A stretch of 50,025 nucleotides of DNA from positions 1-50,025 of the forward strand of contig CAJTNL010000014.1 in the NCBI GenBank assembly GCA_910577755.1. The letters are read 5' to 3'. The notes under the pieces are model-generated. The model had not been told where the DNA came from. It made no database searches and saw only the letters and a program-made list of their open reading frames with translations. The DNA is from an uncultured Eubacteriales bacterium (GTDB lineage: Bacteria > Bacillota > Clostridia > Oscillospirales > Acutalibacteraceae). The translations under genes and the position numbers were made by a program. Below, one piece after another: positions 1-8,636 of this stretch (within the stretch, counting starts at the first letter, position 1; each line of letters opens with the position of its first letter).

Positions 1-671
1 TCACTATCGTTGTTACCCAGCCTACCTGTACGGAGGACGGCAGTCGTGTAACCACCTGCTCCCGCGGCGACCATTCTTATACTGAAAGCATTCCGGCTTT
101 GGGGCACGACCTCTCTACCGTTGTTACCCAGCCTACCTGTACGGAGGACGGCAGTCGTGTAACCACCTGCTCCCGCGGCGACCATTCTTATACCGAAAGC
201 ATTCCGGCTTTGGGACATGCTTTTTCTACTATGACAACTCCAGCAACTGAAACCAAAAACGGAAACATAATTACAACATGCTCTCACTGCGATTTTACTG
301 ATAATAAAATACTTGCTAAAAGAGAACCGCAGGTGGAACAATCACAAACGCAACCACCAACTACGAACTTTACCAGTTTTACAAACACTTCTCCCATAGA
401 TGGATATGCGGCGAATATAAGTCAGTTAAGTACATCTGTCACTTCATATATTAACGACACGATTAACCGTATTCTGGATTTACCTATGAAAACATTTATT
501 CAATTATCCTCTTTTGGAAACATTAATGCATTAGACGCTGTATTAGGCACTCTTAGTCTGGGTGTAATTACAGTAAGTAGCGTAATTCTATATCCATACA
601 TATCAGTATTCAAATGGATTCATAAACAGAAAAAAGCAGCTATTCATCGCATATTCGGAGGTAAATCCTAA
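1..671 (+). CDS. Cell-surface tandem-repeat protein, C-terminal part (5' end outside window)
   Basis: The frame is open from base 3, so the gene begins upstream. It starts with two nearly identical 37-residue repeats (period 111 bp; the GTTGTTACCCAG element recurs at 9 and 120) followed by a diverged third copy from about 220. Each unit has the pattern 'PTCTEDG...TTCS...SIPALGH', a common repeat of clostridial surface proteins. A Ser/Thr/Asn-rich linker follows, then one hydrophobic segment ('LGVITVSSVILYPYISVF') and a short basic tail, so the protein is probably anchored in the membrane with the repeats outside. There is no LPxTG-like motif. The stop overlaps the start of the next gene by one base. 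Function is unknown; binding or adhesion is inference. Confidence 0.75.
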   Translation, partial: TIVVTQPTCTEDGSRVTTCSRGDHSYTESIPALGHDLSTVVTQPTCTEDGSRVTTCSRGDHSYTESIPALGHAFSTMTTPATETKNGNIITTCSHCDFTDNKILAKREPQVEQSQTQPPTTNFTSFTNTSPIDGYAANISQLSTSVTSYINDTINRILDLPMKTFIQLSSFGNINALDAVLGTLSLGVITVSSVILYPYISVFKWIHKQKKAAIHRIFGGKS

Positions 672-832
672 TGACAATCATAAATTGGATTTCCATTTCG
701 GTTTTAATTGTTTTGGTAGTAGTTTTTACCGTCGTAATTATTTTAGTAAAAAGAAAAGTACGTAATTATGAAGGTATCTGCGGTATTAATCACGGCAATG
801 ACGACGATCATTTAAATGATCGGTTACTCTAG
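671..832 (+). CDS. Small single-pass membrane protein coupled to the repeat protein
   Basis: A 53-residue reading frame whose ATG overlaps the stop of the preceding gene (TAATG). It has a good ribosome site, CGGAGG at 656-661. The N-terminal half is a strong hydrophobic helix (about residues 7-26), followed by a positively charged stretch (VKRKVRN) and an acidic, His/Asp-rich tail. The overlap suggests translational coupling and joint production with the surface repeat protein, possibly as a membrane partner. No family is recognised. The Shine-Dalgarno site, the overlap and the clean membrane topology argue that it is real. Confidence 0.55.
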   Translation: MTIINWISISVLIVLVVVFTVVIILVKRKVRNYEGICGINHGNDDDHLNDRLL

Positions 833-1871
833 TTTTATTTTGTTTATGTCGTTCACGACAATTTTTTGCATTTCATAACAAAAGGTTACCGGTACTATCA
901 TCTATAAGATATAATATAATTAGTAAAAGAAATTATAGGAAGTATTTAGAGGTTCTTGGTTACAAAACGGAAAGAATATTTTGAAAAAGTTTAATTGCAT
1001 TTTTTTTGCTGCGTACTCCCCTATTAAGTACATTTTTTAATGCCCACATAAATAATTGTGTTGGATACCTGTATTATATAGAGTTGTACCGCAAACTTAA
1101 ATTTTTGTTGCTCCGATCTATTATAGTAAAGTACATATCCCCCACCATTTTACCTGCAATTTTTCTCTTTATGATTAACGCATACTCACAATATTTCTAA
1201 TCAGCATTTCTGAAAGCTGTTTGTAATTTCTTTTTTGTAAAATGGTCTGATAAAACTATTTACTATAATCCCTCTCTCTAATTATCTTGCAGCAAAAATT
1301 TTCTATTTATATAATTGTAAACAAGTTGCTCTAACAGAAGCGCTGAAAAAGGAAGATATATTATCTTCCTTTTTTATTTATTTTCGGTAAGAAGATTGAT
1401 ATACAGGCTACCTATCATTACTGTATATTGATTAATAGAATCCTACCTACACAGCAATTTATTATTGTTTATAAGCCAATTTAGATATAAAAGAAAGAAC
1501 AAATCATCTTTCCTAAACCATGATATACTCAGCTATTTCAAATAAAATAACACTTTAAGCAAAATTATCATCGCAAAATTTTTTTGTAAAATTAAATCAT
1601 GCAGCGCATTTGAAAATGCATATAACCAATCAATTACGTAAATACCAACCACATAAATAAATCTCCATACCACTTATTCTCTTGAGCAAATAAAATCTAC
1701 CAAACTAAATCATACTTTTACAATATAGCTATATCAAATAGATTGAGGTAACTTTCGTTATCATACATACCCTAATATTTATTTTAAAACAAAGCTATCT
1801 TCTTGAGTTATGAACTATTTCAAGCTATAATAGCTTTAAATATAAATATATGAAATGAAATAGGAGATTGT
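833..1871. other. AT-rich intergenic stretch
   Basis: About 1 kb with no convincing gene. A 64-codon frame at 1006-1200 lacks a ribosome site and looks like chance. The only clear element is a terminator hairpin at 1351-1377. It lies 500 bp beyond the last plus-strand gene, so it may end a small unrecognised transcript. Confidence 0.6.
1351..1377 (+). terminator. Rho-independent terminator
   Basis: Perfect 8-bp stem (1351-1358 with 1362-1369) with a 3-nt loop, followed by a T-rich run on the plus strand. Confidence 0.65.
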
Positions 1872-2777
1872 ATGAAGCACGCTTATTTAATTATGGTTCA
1901 AAAACAATCGGAACTTTTAGCATATCAACTACCTTTATTGGATCACCCTCGTTGCGACATTTATATACACATTGATAAAAAAGCTAATAAATGTAAACCT
2001 GAGTTGTTGAAAATGCTTGTAAAGAAATCTAATCTTTTCTTTGTAAACAGTATGGTAGTACGCTACGGCGCTTATAGTCAAATAGAATGTCAGATAGAGC
2101 TCATGCGAAAGGCGGCAAAGCAAAAATATTGTTACTATCACTTTTTATGCGACTGCGATTTACCGCTACGGACACAAGACCATATATTAGACTTTTTCAA
2201 AACCCATCAAGGTAGGGAATTTGTGCATATATATGGCAAAAATTTTAAAGACGGTATGCGAAGACGTGCCAATTACATGACCGAAGCCTATGATGCAAGC
2301 TTCAAATTATTCACTCATAAAACAGAAAAACTGGAATATCCATGGTCTCTGAGCACACAACTTAACCCAGAAACAATAATTTCTGCCAATGCCGGTTTTA
2401 CTCTACAAGCAGGTATCAATGCCTGTAGTATAACCCATGATTTAGTCAGTCTGATTTTACTAAAAACACCGTGGTGTGAACAATATCTGTCTAAAATAGG
2501 CGGTGTCTGCGAATTATTTTTTCAAACAATATTATGGAATTCTATGATGAAACAAAATATTTACTACCACAAATATGATAATTGGTCTAATGCTACTATG
2601 CGCTATATAGATTACAGAAAAGGCAATCCCTATGTCTGGAAGAGTAAAGATTTTGATACACTGATTCGTTCTCCATATTTATTTGCAGGTCCTGTTGACA
2701 ACAAAAAAACAAACAGTATTGCAAAGCAAATATACGATTACGTGATGGCAAAACGGAATGAATCTAAAAAGAGATAG
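1872..2777 (+). CDS. GT14-type glycosyltransferase (core-2/I-branching family)
   Basis: The 301-residue protein resembles the 'Branch' family (beta-1,6-N-acetylglucosaminyltransferase-like, GT14). The start 'HAYLIMVQ' and 'IYIHIDKK' (about residue 30) are the usual opening, 'VRYGAYSQIE' (about 63-72) fits the family's 'V.WGG.S.V' segment, and 'LCDCDLPLRTQ' stands where the family has 'LSG.DYP'. It would transfer a sugar from a nucleotide sugar, probably onto a surface polysaccharide or glycoprotein. There is no signal peptide or membrane segment, so it acts in the cytoplasm. The ATG follows an AGGAG site. It is not in an operon; the next gene converges on it 19 bp away. Acceptor and donor cannot be read from the sequence. 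Confidence 0.8.
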   Translation: MKHAYLIMVQKQSELLAYQLPLLDHPRCDIYIHIDKKANKCKPELLKMLVKKSNLFFVNSMVVRYGAYSQIECQIELMRKAAKQKYCYYHFLCDCDLPLRTQDHILDFFKTHQGREFVHIYGKNFKDGMRRRANYMTEAYDASFKLFTHKTEKLEYPWSLSTQLNPETIISANAGFTLQAGINACSITHDLVSLILLKTPWCEQYLSKIGGVCELFFQTILWNSMMKQNIYYHKYDNWSNATMRYIDYRKGNPYVWKSKDFDTLIRSPYLFAGPVDNKKTNSIAKQIYDYVMAKRNESKKR

Positions 2778-2796
2778 TTGCGCCTGAATAAAAGTT

Positions 2797-3156
2797 TCAC
2801 TTTTTGTAGGCGAAACCATCGGTGGGAATATTATCATGCCCCCATTTGCAAATTTCTTCTAAAATCGGCATCAAAGATTGCCCTCTTTTCGATAAGCAAT
2901 ATTCTACTTTAGGAGGAACCTGCGGATACTCATGACGAATGAGCAATCCGTCTCTCTCCAGCTCTTTTAATTGCGTAGAAAGCATTTTATGGGTTACCTG
3001 GCCTAATTCTCGCTTGATTTCACTATAACGCATGATTTCTTTCTTCCAAAGCCAGAACAAAATATGCATTTTCCATTTACCATTAAACAGTGAAACTGTA
3101 TAAGCAAATGGTTGTATATTAATTTCCTTACAGTTCTTTAAATTTGGATTCATCAT
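2797..3156 (-). CDS. HxlR-family winged-helix regulator
   Basis: 119 residues, the normal length for HxlR/MarR-like winged-helix regulators. It shows the typical 'GKWKMHILFWL' helix, 'MRYSEIKRELG', the recognition region 'THKMLSTQLKELERDGLL' and the wing 'YPQVPPKVEYCLSKRG'. A Cys near the N terminus (NLKNCKEIN) occupies the place of the redox Cys of YodB/HypR-type members, so thiol sensing is possible (inference). It is divergent from the NTF2-fold gene at 3281, its most likely target. Two ATGs lie at 3156 and 3153; either could be used. Confidence 0.88.
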   Translation of the reverse strand: MMNPNLKNCKEINIQPFAYTVSLFNGKWKMHILFWLWKKEIMRYSEIKRELGQVTHKMLSTQLKELERDGLLIRHEYPQVPPKVEYCLSKRGQSLMPILEEICKWGHDNIPTDGFAYKK

Positions 3157-3177
3157 TTCAATACTTCCCTTTTTGAT

Positions 3178-3229
3178 AGTATCTTACTTTTTAGTGCGTA
3201 CTTGTTTTTATCTATATTTTATTTATAAT
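3178..3229 (+). promoter_or_regulatory. Divergent promoter with AGTA/TACT operator-like repeats
   Basis: Reading toward the 3281 gene: -35 TTGTTT at 3202-3207, 16-bp spacer, -10 TATAAT at 3224-3229. Just upstream and overlapping (3178-3202) are alternating AGTA/TACT half-sites, similar to the TACT-N7-AGTA sites known for YodB-type HxlR regulators. This suggests that the neighbouring HxlR protein represses both directions. Confidence 0.5.
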
Positions 3230-3280
3230 TCTAATATAAAGTAAAAATAAAATCAACAATCGGAAAAAGGAGTTTTAACT

Positions 3281-3667
3281 ATGAGATCTCAATTAAAAGA
3301 ATATCAAGCAGTAGAAACAGCAGCCATGAAATTTGTAAAAAGCGTCGCGGAAGGAAACAGTACCTATGCCAAAGAACTGTTCTGTGACGAAGCTGTTTTA
3401 TTCGGATATCTGGATGGTAATTTAGAACACGGATCAATTCAGACTTTTTATAATAACGTGGACCGGGTAGGAGGAGATCCAAACTTTACTGCACGTGTCG
3501 ATGTAGTAGCCCTTGAGGAAACCGTAGCCGTTGTGCGCGTATTGGAAGAAAATTGGGGTGGCCGCATCAATTTTACTGATTATTTATTACTGTTAAAAAT
3601 AAACGGGGAATGGAAATGTGTGGCTAAGGCATATAATCAAAATTCAGACACCATTAAATCAGAATAG
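3281..3667 (+). CDS. NTF2-like fold protein (putative lumazine-binding family)
   Basis: A 128-residue soluble protein with the layout of the SnoaL/NTF2-like 'putative lumazine-binding' family (PF12893-like). A helical N terminus ('AAMKFVKSVAEGN') leads into 'FTDYLLLLKINGEWKCVAKAYN', the hallmark C-terminal strand pair. The start follows an AAGGAG site 9 bp upstream. Members are often controlled by an adjacent HxlR regulator, as here, and many lie in redox-stress regulons. Ligand and reaction are unknown. Confidence 0.75.
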   Translation: MRSQLKEYQAVETAAMKFVKSVAEGNSTYAKELFCDEAVLFGYLDGNLEHGSIQTFYNNVDRVGGDPNFTARVDVVALEETVAVVRVLEENWGGRINFTDYLLLLKINGEWKCVAKAYNQNSDTIKSE

Positions 3668-3694
3668 TCGTTTGGCTTTCAGGACAAAATAAAA

Positions 3695-3733
3695 AACCGC
3701 TGTGCAGCATTGATACGATGCTCTACAGCGGTT
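3695..3733. terminator. Bidirectional terminator
   Basis: Stem AACCGCTGT/ACAGCGGTT (3695-3703 with 3725-3733) with inner pairing of GCAT/ATGC. An A-rich run on the left and a T-rich run on the right let it serve both the 3281 gene and the convergent ilvC. Confidence 0.85.
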
Positions 3734-3748
3734 ACTTTTATAATTGTC

Positions 3749-4744
3749 TTATTTTTCGTCATTCCAAGAATACATTTTACGCAGCTTTTTACCAACAGAT
3801 TCTAATTGGTGTTCAGCGCCCAGACGGCGGCAAGAGTTGAAGTGAGAACGTCCCACTTTATTTTCATTGATCCATTTAGATGCAAAGGTACCGTCTTGAA
3901 TTTCACGGAGAACCTGTTTCATCGCTTTTTTAGTTTCTTCTGTAATTACCCTCTTACCTGTTTCATAATCACCAAACTCAGCAGTATCAGATATCGAAGA
4001 TCTCATCATAGAAAAACCGCCTTTATAAATCAGATCCACAATTAGTTTCATTTCATGTACACACTCAAAATATGCACTTTCCGGTTCATAGCCCGCCTCT
4101 ACCAATGTCTCAAAACCAGCTTGCATTAAAGCAGTTACACCGCCGCAAAGAACAGCCTGCTCACCAAACAAATCAGTTTCTGTTTCTACTCTAAAAGTTG
4201 TCTCTAAAATACCGGCCCTTGCACCGCCAATACCAGCCGCATATGCAAGCCCAATATCCTGCGCTTTTCCAGTAGCGTCTTGATGGACAGCAATCAAACA
4301 AGGCACACCTTTACCTTCTACATATTCACTGCGTACCGTATGACCAGGACCTTTCGGTGCAATCATCAATACATCAACATCTGCCGGCGGTACAATTTGT
4401 CCAAAATGAATATTAAAGCCATGTGCAAACATCAACGCTTTACCTGCGGTTAGATTTGGCTCAATACTTTGTTTATACATATCTCCTTGTTTCTCATCAG
4501 GAATTAACACCATAATTACGTCGGCTGCTTTTGCCGCATCAGATGCTGTCATAACTTTTAAACCAGCCTGCTCTGCTTTTGTCCAGCTTTTGCTGCCCTC
4601 ATAAAGTCCAACCACAACATTCACGCCACTTTCATGCAGGTTTAACGCATGAGCATGACCTTGACTTCCATAACCCATAATTGCTACTGTTTTGCCTTTT
4701 AATACATTAATATCACAATCTGATTGATAAAAAATCTTTGCCAT
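3749..4744 (-). CDS. ilvC: Ketol-acid reductoisomerase
   Basis: 331 residues, the length of class I IlvC. It converts acetolactate or acetohydroxybutyrate to the dihydroxy acid using NAD(P)H and Mg2+, the second step of valine/isoleucine synthesis. Visible are the nucleotide-binding loop 'GYGSQGHAHALNL' (about 25-37), 'APKGPGHTVR' and the C-terminal knotted domain with 'DLFGEQAVLCGG' and 'ECVHEMKLIVDLIY', which carry the metal-binding Asp/Glu residues. The start has an AGGAGG site. It is the last gene of an ilvB-ilvN-ilvC operon, 60 bp after ilvN. ilvD is not in the window. Confidence 0.97.
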   Translation of the reverse strand: MAKIFYQSDCDINVLKGKTVAIMGYGSQGHAHALNLHESGVNVVVGLYEGSKSWTKAEQAGLKVMTASDAAKAADVIMVLIPDEKQGDMYKQSIEPNLTAGKALMFAHGFNIHFGQIVPPADVDVLMIAPKGPGHTVRSEYVEGKGVPCLIAVHQDATGKAQDIGLAYAAGIGGARAGILETTFRVETETDLFGEQAVLCGGVTALMQAGFETLVEAGYEPESAYFECVHEMKLIVDLIYKGGFSMMRSSISDTAEFGDYETGKRVITEETKKAMKQVLREIQDGTFASKWINENKVGRSHFNSCRRLGAEHQLESVGKKLRKMYSWNDEK

Positions 4745-4804
4745 TCAAAATATCCTCCTAAAGTTTGATGTATTCTTAAATATATTTTTACGTCTAATTG
4801 CTAA

Positions 4805-5302
4805 CTATTTCAGCGCTGTAGAAGAGCCTCTCTCAAGCGCGACTGTTCCGGTACGAACCAGTTCTTTGATACCATACGGTCTTAATAAACTAATCATAAT
4901 TTCAATATTTTCTAAAGTATCAGCATACTGCAGCGTCAGAGAATTATTGGTTACATCTACAATACGGGCATGCATTTGCTCTGCTATTTTCATAACCTCT
5001 AAACGCTGCTTAGTATTGCAGGCAACCTTTACTAACATCAATAAACAGCCTACATAATCGCCAGATGTTGTTAGATTTTTCACTTTGATAGATGCAATCA
5101 GTTTGTTAACCTGTTTTTCCACCTGCTCAACAATTTGTTCGTCTCCTTCGACCACTATAGTGATACGAGAAATAGCTGGGTTTTCTGTTACACCAACAGC
5201 CAAACTATCTATATTAAATCCTCGGCGTGAAAATAAACCAGAAATCTTAGATAAAACACCCGGCTGATTTTCAACCAATACTGAGAGGGTATATTTCATC
5301 AT
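4805..5302 (-). CDS. ilvN: Acetolactate synthase, small regulatory subunit
   Basis: 165 residues from the chosen ATG. An N-terminal ACT domain ('YTLSVLVENQPGVLSKISGLFSRR') is followed by the small-subunit C-terminal domain. It activates IlvB and confers valine feedback. The frame could be opened at a GTG at 5308, but that codon is directly against the AAGGGGG ribosome site; the ATG at 5302 (6-nt spacing) or 5299 fits better. The ribosome site begins in the ilvB stop region, so the two genes are tightly coupled. Confidence 0.95.
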   Translation of the reverse strand: MMKYTLSVLVENQPGVLSKISGLFSRRGFNIDSLAVGVTENPAISRITIVVEGDEQIVEQVEKQVNKLIASIKVKNLTTSGDYVGCLLMLVKVACNTKQRLEVMKIAEQMHARIVDVTNNSLTLQYADTLENIEIMISLLRPYGIKELVRTGTVALERGSSTALK

Positions 5303-5313
5303 CAGCACCCCCT

Positions 5314-6927
5314 TTATATAGATGGCGTGTCAGGGTCTACATCACACACCAAAACATAAGCTTCTTTCGATTCCAGCATTTCTTTAGCCAACCGATTTGC
5401 TTCTTGATTATTTTGTGCAAAAGCAGCCTTAATGCCATAAGCCTGAACAACTTTCACAATATCAGGATCACCATCTAAAGGTGTAGCAACATAACGTCCT
5501 TGATACATCTTATCTTGCAACTCCTTTACCATGCCCAAATATTTATTGCGCATTACAATCAGTTTTAAGGCAATACCAGTCTGGTTGACAACCGCCAGTT
5601 CGCACATGCTCATCTGAAAGGAACCGTCTCCGCAAACAGCGACCACTTGACGTTTCGGTTTTGCCAACTTAGCGCCGATTGCCGATGGAAGCGCATAACC
5701 CATAGTTCCCATACCGCCGGAAGTTAAGAATCTTCCGTCTTTAGTATTAAAATGATTGGCTGCCCAAATCTGGTTTTGTCCTACATCGGCAGTTAATATG
5801 GCGTCATCTTCCATCATATCAGAAAGGTCACGCATAAAAACCCGAGGCTCTACAAAATCAGTTCGCGGTTCTCCCCTCAACGGTGTTGCATTTCTGTCAG
5901 TCTGCATCTTAGTTAGCCACTCATCACAAGAGCAGGGCTTTATAGTCTCTGTAAACTCCTGTAAAATAGATTTAATATCTCCTACAATTGGAATTTGTGC
6001 AGCAATATTTTTGCCAATTTCCGCAGGATCAATATCAATATGTATAATAGAAGCCTTAATACTATTTGGACTTGGAATCGTTCTGTCACCAACCCTGGCA
6101 CCGCAAAGCACAATTACATCGGCTAAATTCATCATGCGATTCGCATAAGATTTTCCGTGAGAACCAATCATACCAAAATAATGATCATTATCCATAGGTA
6201 TAACGCCCAAGCCCATCATCGTTGTAACTACAGGTATTCCTGTTTTCTTTGCAAAAGCAATAATTTCATCTCTTGCTCCTGCGGATACCACACCCCCGCC
6301 GCAGCATATTACCGGACGTTTAGCTGATTCAAGCAGTTTTGCTGCTTTTTTAATCTGCATACTATGTCCTTTGGTACGAGGTTTATAACCTATAATTTCA
6401 GCCTTTTCCGGATAAATAAATTCTTTGGCCTGAGCCAGCTGCGTATCAAAAGGAACATCAATTAAAACAGGACCTGGACGTCCGGTAGTGGCAATATGGA
6501 AGGCTTCTTTAAAGACGCGTGGAATATCCTCAACATTCTTTACAAGATAACTGTGTTTTGTAAATGATTCACATGCACCCGTAATATCCGCTTCCTGAAA
6601 TACGTCGCGCCCTAACAGTTCAGAGTTTACCTGACCTGTAATTGCAACAATCGGAATAGAATCCATATATGCAGTAGCCAGTCCTGTAATCAGATTAGTT
6701 GCTCCGGGACCGGACGTTGCAATGCAAACGCCGGCCTTACCGCTGGCACGGGCAAAACCACTGGCCTCATGAGCACCATTCTGCTCACTTCTGACAAGAA
6801 CATGAGCAATCTCCGTTTTTATTAAATAATCGTAAAATGGGCAAATAACCGCACCTGGATAGCCAAATGTAATGGTTACCTTTTCCTCCTGCAAGCATTT
6901 TACCATCATTTCTGCTCCACTTATCAC
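5314..6927 (-). CDS. ilvB: Acetolactate synthase, large catalytic subunit
   Basis: 537 residues, slightly short but complete for a biosynthetic thiamine-diphosphate acetolactate synthase. It condenses two pyruvates, or pyruvate with 2-oxobutyrate. The catalytic Glu is in 'RSEQNGAHEASGFAR' (about 47), and the ThDP/Mg motif runs from 'GDGSFQMSMCEL' to 'RNKYLGM'. Translation starts at GTG (6927) behind an AGGAGGG site. It is first in the ilvBNC operon with its own strong promoter. No T-box or attenuator hairpin was seen in the short leader. Confidence 0.96.
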   Translation of the reverse strand: MISGAEMMVKCLQEEKVTITFGYPGAVICPFYDYLIKTEIAHVLVRSEQNGAHEASGFARASGKAGVCIATSGPGATNLITGLATAYMDSIPIVAITGQVNSELLGRDVFQEADITGACESFTKHSYLVKNVEDIPRVFKEAFHIATTGRPGPVLIDVPFDTQLAQAKEFIYPEKAEIIGYKPRTKGHSMQIKKAAKLLESAKRPVICCGGGVVSAGARDEIIAFAKKTGIPVVTTMMGLGVIPMDNDHYFGMIGSHGKSYANRMMNLADVIVLCGARVGDRTIPSPNSIKASIIHIDIDPAEIGKNIAAQIPIVGDIKSILQEFTETIKPCSCDEWLTKMQTDRNATPLRGEPRTDFVEPRVFMRDLSDMMEDDAILTADVGQNQIWAANHFNTKDGRFLTSGGMGTMGYALPSAIGAKLAKPKRQVVAVCGDGSFQMSMCELAVVNQTGIALKLIVMRNKYLGMVKELQDKMYQGRYVATPLDGDPDIVKVVQAYGIKAAFAQNNQEANRLAKEMLESKEAYVLVCDVDPDTPSI

Positions 6928-6963
6928 AAAATAGCCCTCCTTTCAGAATATATGATACCCATT

Positions 6964-6992
6964 ATTATAGTATGTTTAGGGGGGTAAGTCAA
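6964..6992 (-). promoter_or_regulatory. Vegetative promoter of ilvBNC
   Basis: On the minus strand -35 TTGACT (6987-6992), 17-bp spacer, -10 TATAAT (6964-6969), about 35 bp before the ilvB start. Near-consensus sigma-A promoter. Confidence 0.85.
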
Positions 6993-7109
6993 CGTCATTT
7001 CTCATATTCCACGAATTCTAATAAGGTTTCCAAGAAAATTTTATAGCTATTGGTCAAAATGTCATAAATTACAGCATTTAATATAGTAAAAAATTTAAAA
7101 TCGCCAAAT

Positions 7110-7637
7110 TTATATACCAATATGTACAGCATTAGGCGCACTGTTTATAATTGCCAAAGAAAACTGTTTTGCTTGTTCATTACTTGCAAATACTCTTAAC
7201 GGAATACCCATCTCACCATGCTCGGAAAACAATAAATAGATAAACTGCTTATTTACTTCTATTTTTTCAATCTCCTGAAATAAAATCTCAGACTCTCTGT
7301 CAGGCGTTACAATCTGTAGCCCGCTATCTATAATTTCAACGGTGGTTTTAGGCATAAGGGTCTCTTTATTTGCACTGTACAACAACCGCCTAACAGATTG
7401 TTTCATTTTAAACTTGGTAAACAACAAAGATCCAACAAAGATTAAAATTCCTAATGGACAAAAAATAAAATACATATAAAGCTCAAACTTTGTAAACCAC
7501 GCCACCACTAAAATTAACGCTTCGTAAACGCAGGCTACCAGTACTGCTCTGGACACTACGCTGCCCGATTTGCGAGTCATGCGAAGCATATTATAGTCAT
7601 ACAATTCTTTCTCCACCATTTGATATGTAATTTTCAA
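7110..7637 (-). CDS. YcxB-like membrane protein
   Basis: 175 residues: an N-terminal cytoplasmic segment, two adjacent membrane helices (about 28-48 and 52-72), then a C-terminal soluble domain ('TTVEIIDSGLQIVTPDRESEILFQEIEKIEVNKQF', broken here as 'TTVEIIDSGLQIVTPDRE' and the rest) typical of YcxB-like proteins (PF14317-like). Function in the family is unknown. It is a single gene upstream of ilvB in the same direction but separated by the ilv promoter. Confidence 0.7.
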   Translation of the reverse strand: MKITYQMVEKELYDYNMLRMTRKSGSVVSRAVLVACVYEALILVVAWFTKFELYMYFIFCPLGILIFVGSLLFTKFKMKQSVRRLLYSANKETLMPKTTVEIIDSGLQIVTPDRESEILFQEIEKIEVNKQFIYLLFSEHGEMGIPLRVFASNEQAKQFSLAIINSAPNAVHIGI

Positions 7638-7927
7638 TTAAAATTCACCTCGTTTTTTTCATTTTACCATAATAAAAAGGCAAATAAAAGAGGAAGGCCT
7701 AAAAGTAGCATTATATATACAGCAAAATTTTATTTGCAATAACAAGCACATTGACAAAATAATAAATCTATTATAAACTATTTTTATTCTAGTTTTCTTA
7801 AACTGACACCATATGCCCCCTTAGTTAAATAGATATAATAAGTTCTTTCTAAGAAAGTGTCCCAACGCTTACCTTGGGAGGATAAAGGAAATGTTGGGAG
7901 TTCTACAATTTCATAGCTTTTATAAAT

Positions 7928-8001
7928 GTCGCTATAGCTCAGCTGGATAGAGCGACCGCCTCCTAAGCGGTAGGTCGGAGGTTCAAATCCTCTTAGCGAC
8001 G
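7928..8001 (+). tRNA. tRNA-Arg (anticodon CCT)
   Basis: Complete cloverleaf: acceptor GTCGCTA (7928-7934) pairs with TAGCGAC (7994-8000), D-arm GCTCAG..., anticodon loop CTCCTAA, T-loop TTCAAAT. The CCA end is encoded (8002-8004). Confidence 0.95.
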
Positions 8002-8007
8002 CCACCC

Positions 8008-8041
8008 CGTCGAAATCCCTGTAAAATCAAGGTTTTCGGCG
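8008..8041 (+). terminator. Terminator of tRNA-Arg
   Basis: A 13-bp stem (8008-8020 with 8029-8041, two mismatches) directly after the CCA end, followed by TTTCTTATTTT. Confidence 0.7.
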
Positions 8042-8212
8042 TTTCTTATTTTCCAAGAGAAATCGGACAAGCAGCAAAGTGCGATTAGCAAAAGCCCATG
8101 TTACTAATCAAACGTACCAGAAAAAAGTTGGACTTTGATTCTTTATTCATCGGTTACCCCGCTTCGACTTGCTAATGAGCAGCAGGATTTTTACCGATTA
8201 TCTAATCAAAAT

Positions 8213-8362
8213 ACCCTTCCTGCTAATTTTAAAAAATGTTCCCGAAGATGGTTTCGCTGTGCTGCTACAAGATATGGTAAACTTAACAAGTCTTTTCTCG
8301 CTTTTGTATATATGGCAGCGGTCATGATTTGGTTACTTTAACGATCTTACTGCATTTTTTAA
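8213..8362 (+). pseudogene. IS5-type transposase, C-terminal remnant (copy 1)
   Basis: The translated 3' end reads '...AATRYGKLNKSFLAFVYMAAVMIWLL', the classic C terminus of IS5-family transposases. A TGG codon kept in copy 2 has become TAA (8339-8341); without it the frame would continue RSYCIF to the stop at 8360. The rest of the gene is missing. The last 99 bp match copy 2 (9967-10065) in inverted orientation with five mismatches. Confidence 0.75.
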
Positions 8363-8583
8363 CAAAGCCTAGTTGCAAGGAGTTTCCTATACCATTTAAC
8401 GATACTTGGCTCTAAAGTCTTATCAAGCGATTTTAATACCGCCAATCCTTATACCTATCCCAAGTGCGGGAATATTTAAATAGTATTTTCCAATTTTCCA
8501 ACCGAGTCAGTTTTCATATAATTTTGTGCCATAATTTTTATTGCTATAGAAATTAATTGAGTAAATTTATAGATACGTAAAAA

Positions 8584-8624
8584 ACACGACAGTCTTGCCC
8601 AATATGGGATTAAGACTGTCGTGT
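8584..8624 (-). terminator. Terminator of the nuclease-fold gene
   Basis: Perfect 13-bp stem (8584-8596 with 8612-8624), 15-nt loop. On the minus strand it is followed by a T run (A run at 8579-8584). It lies just past the stop of the 8637-9845 gene. Confidence 0.85.
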
Positions 8625-8636
8625 AACAGTTATTTT

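Noticed and set aside
1..330. CRISPR array
   Set aside because: The repeats are 111 bp, contiguous, in frame and without spacers: a protein repeat. No CRISPR array was seen elsewhere in the window.
1006..1200. 64-codon plus-strand frame
   Set aside because: No ribosome site, odd composition, AT-rich intergenic context.
6928..7109. T-box or attenuator before ilvB
   Set aside because: No T-box consensus or terminator hairpin lies between the promoter and ilvB.
7784..8005. 73-codon minus-strand frame with 'FEPPTYRLGG'
   Set aside because: It is the antisense of the tRNA-Arg gene, a well-known false gene.
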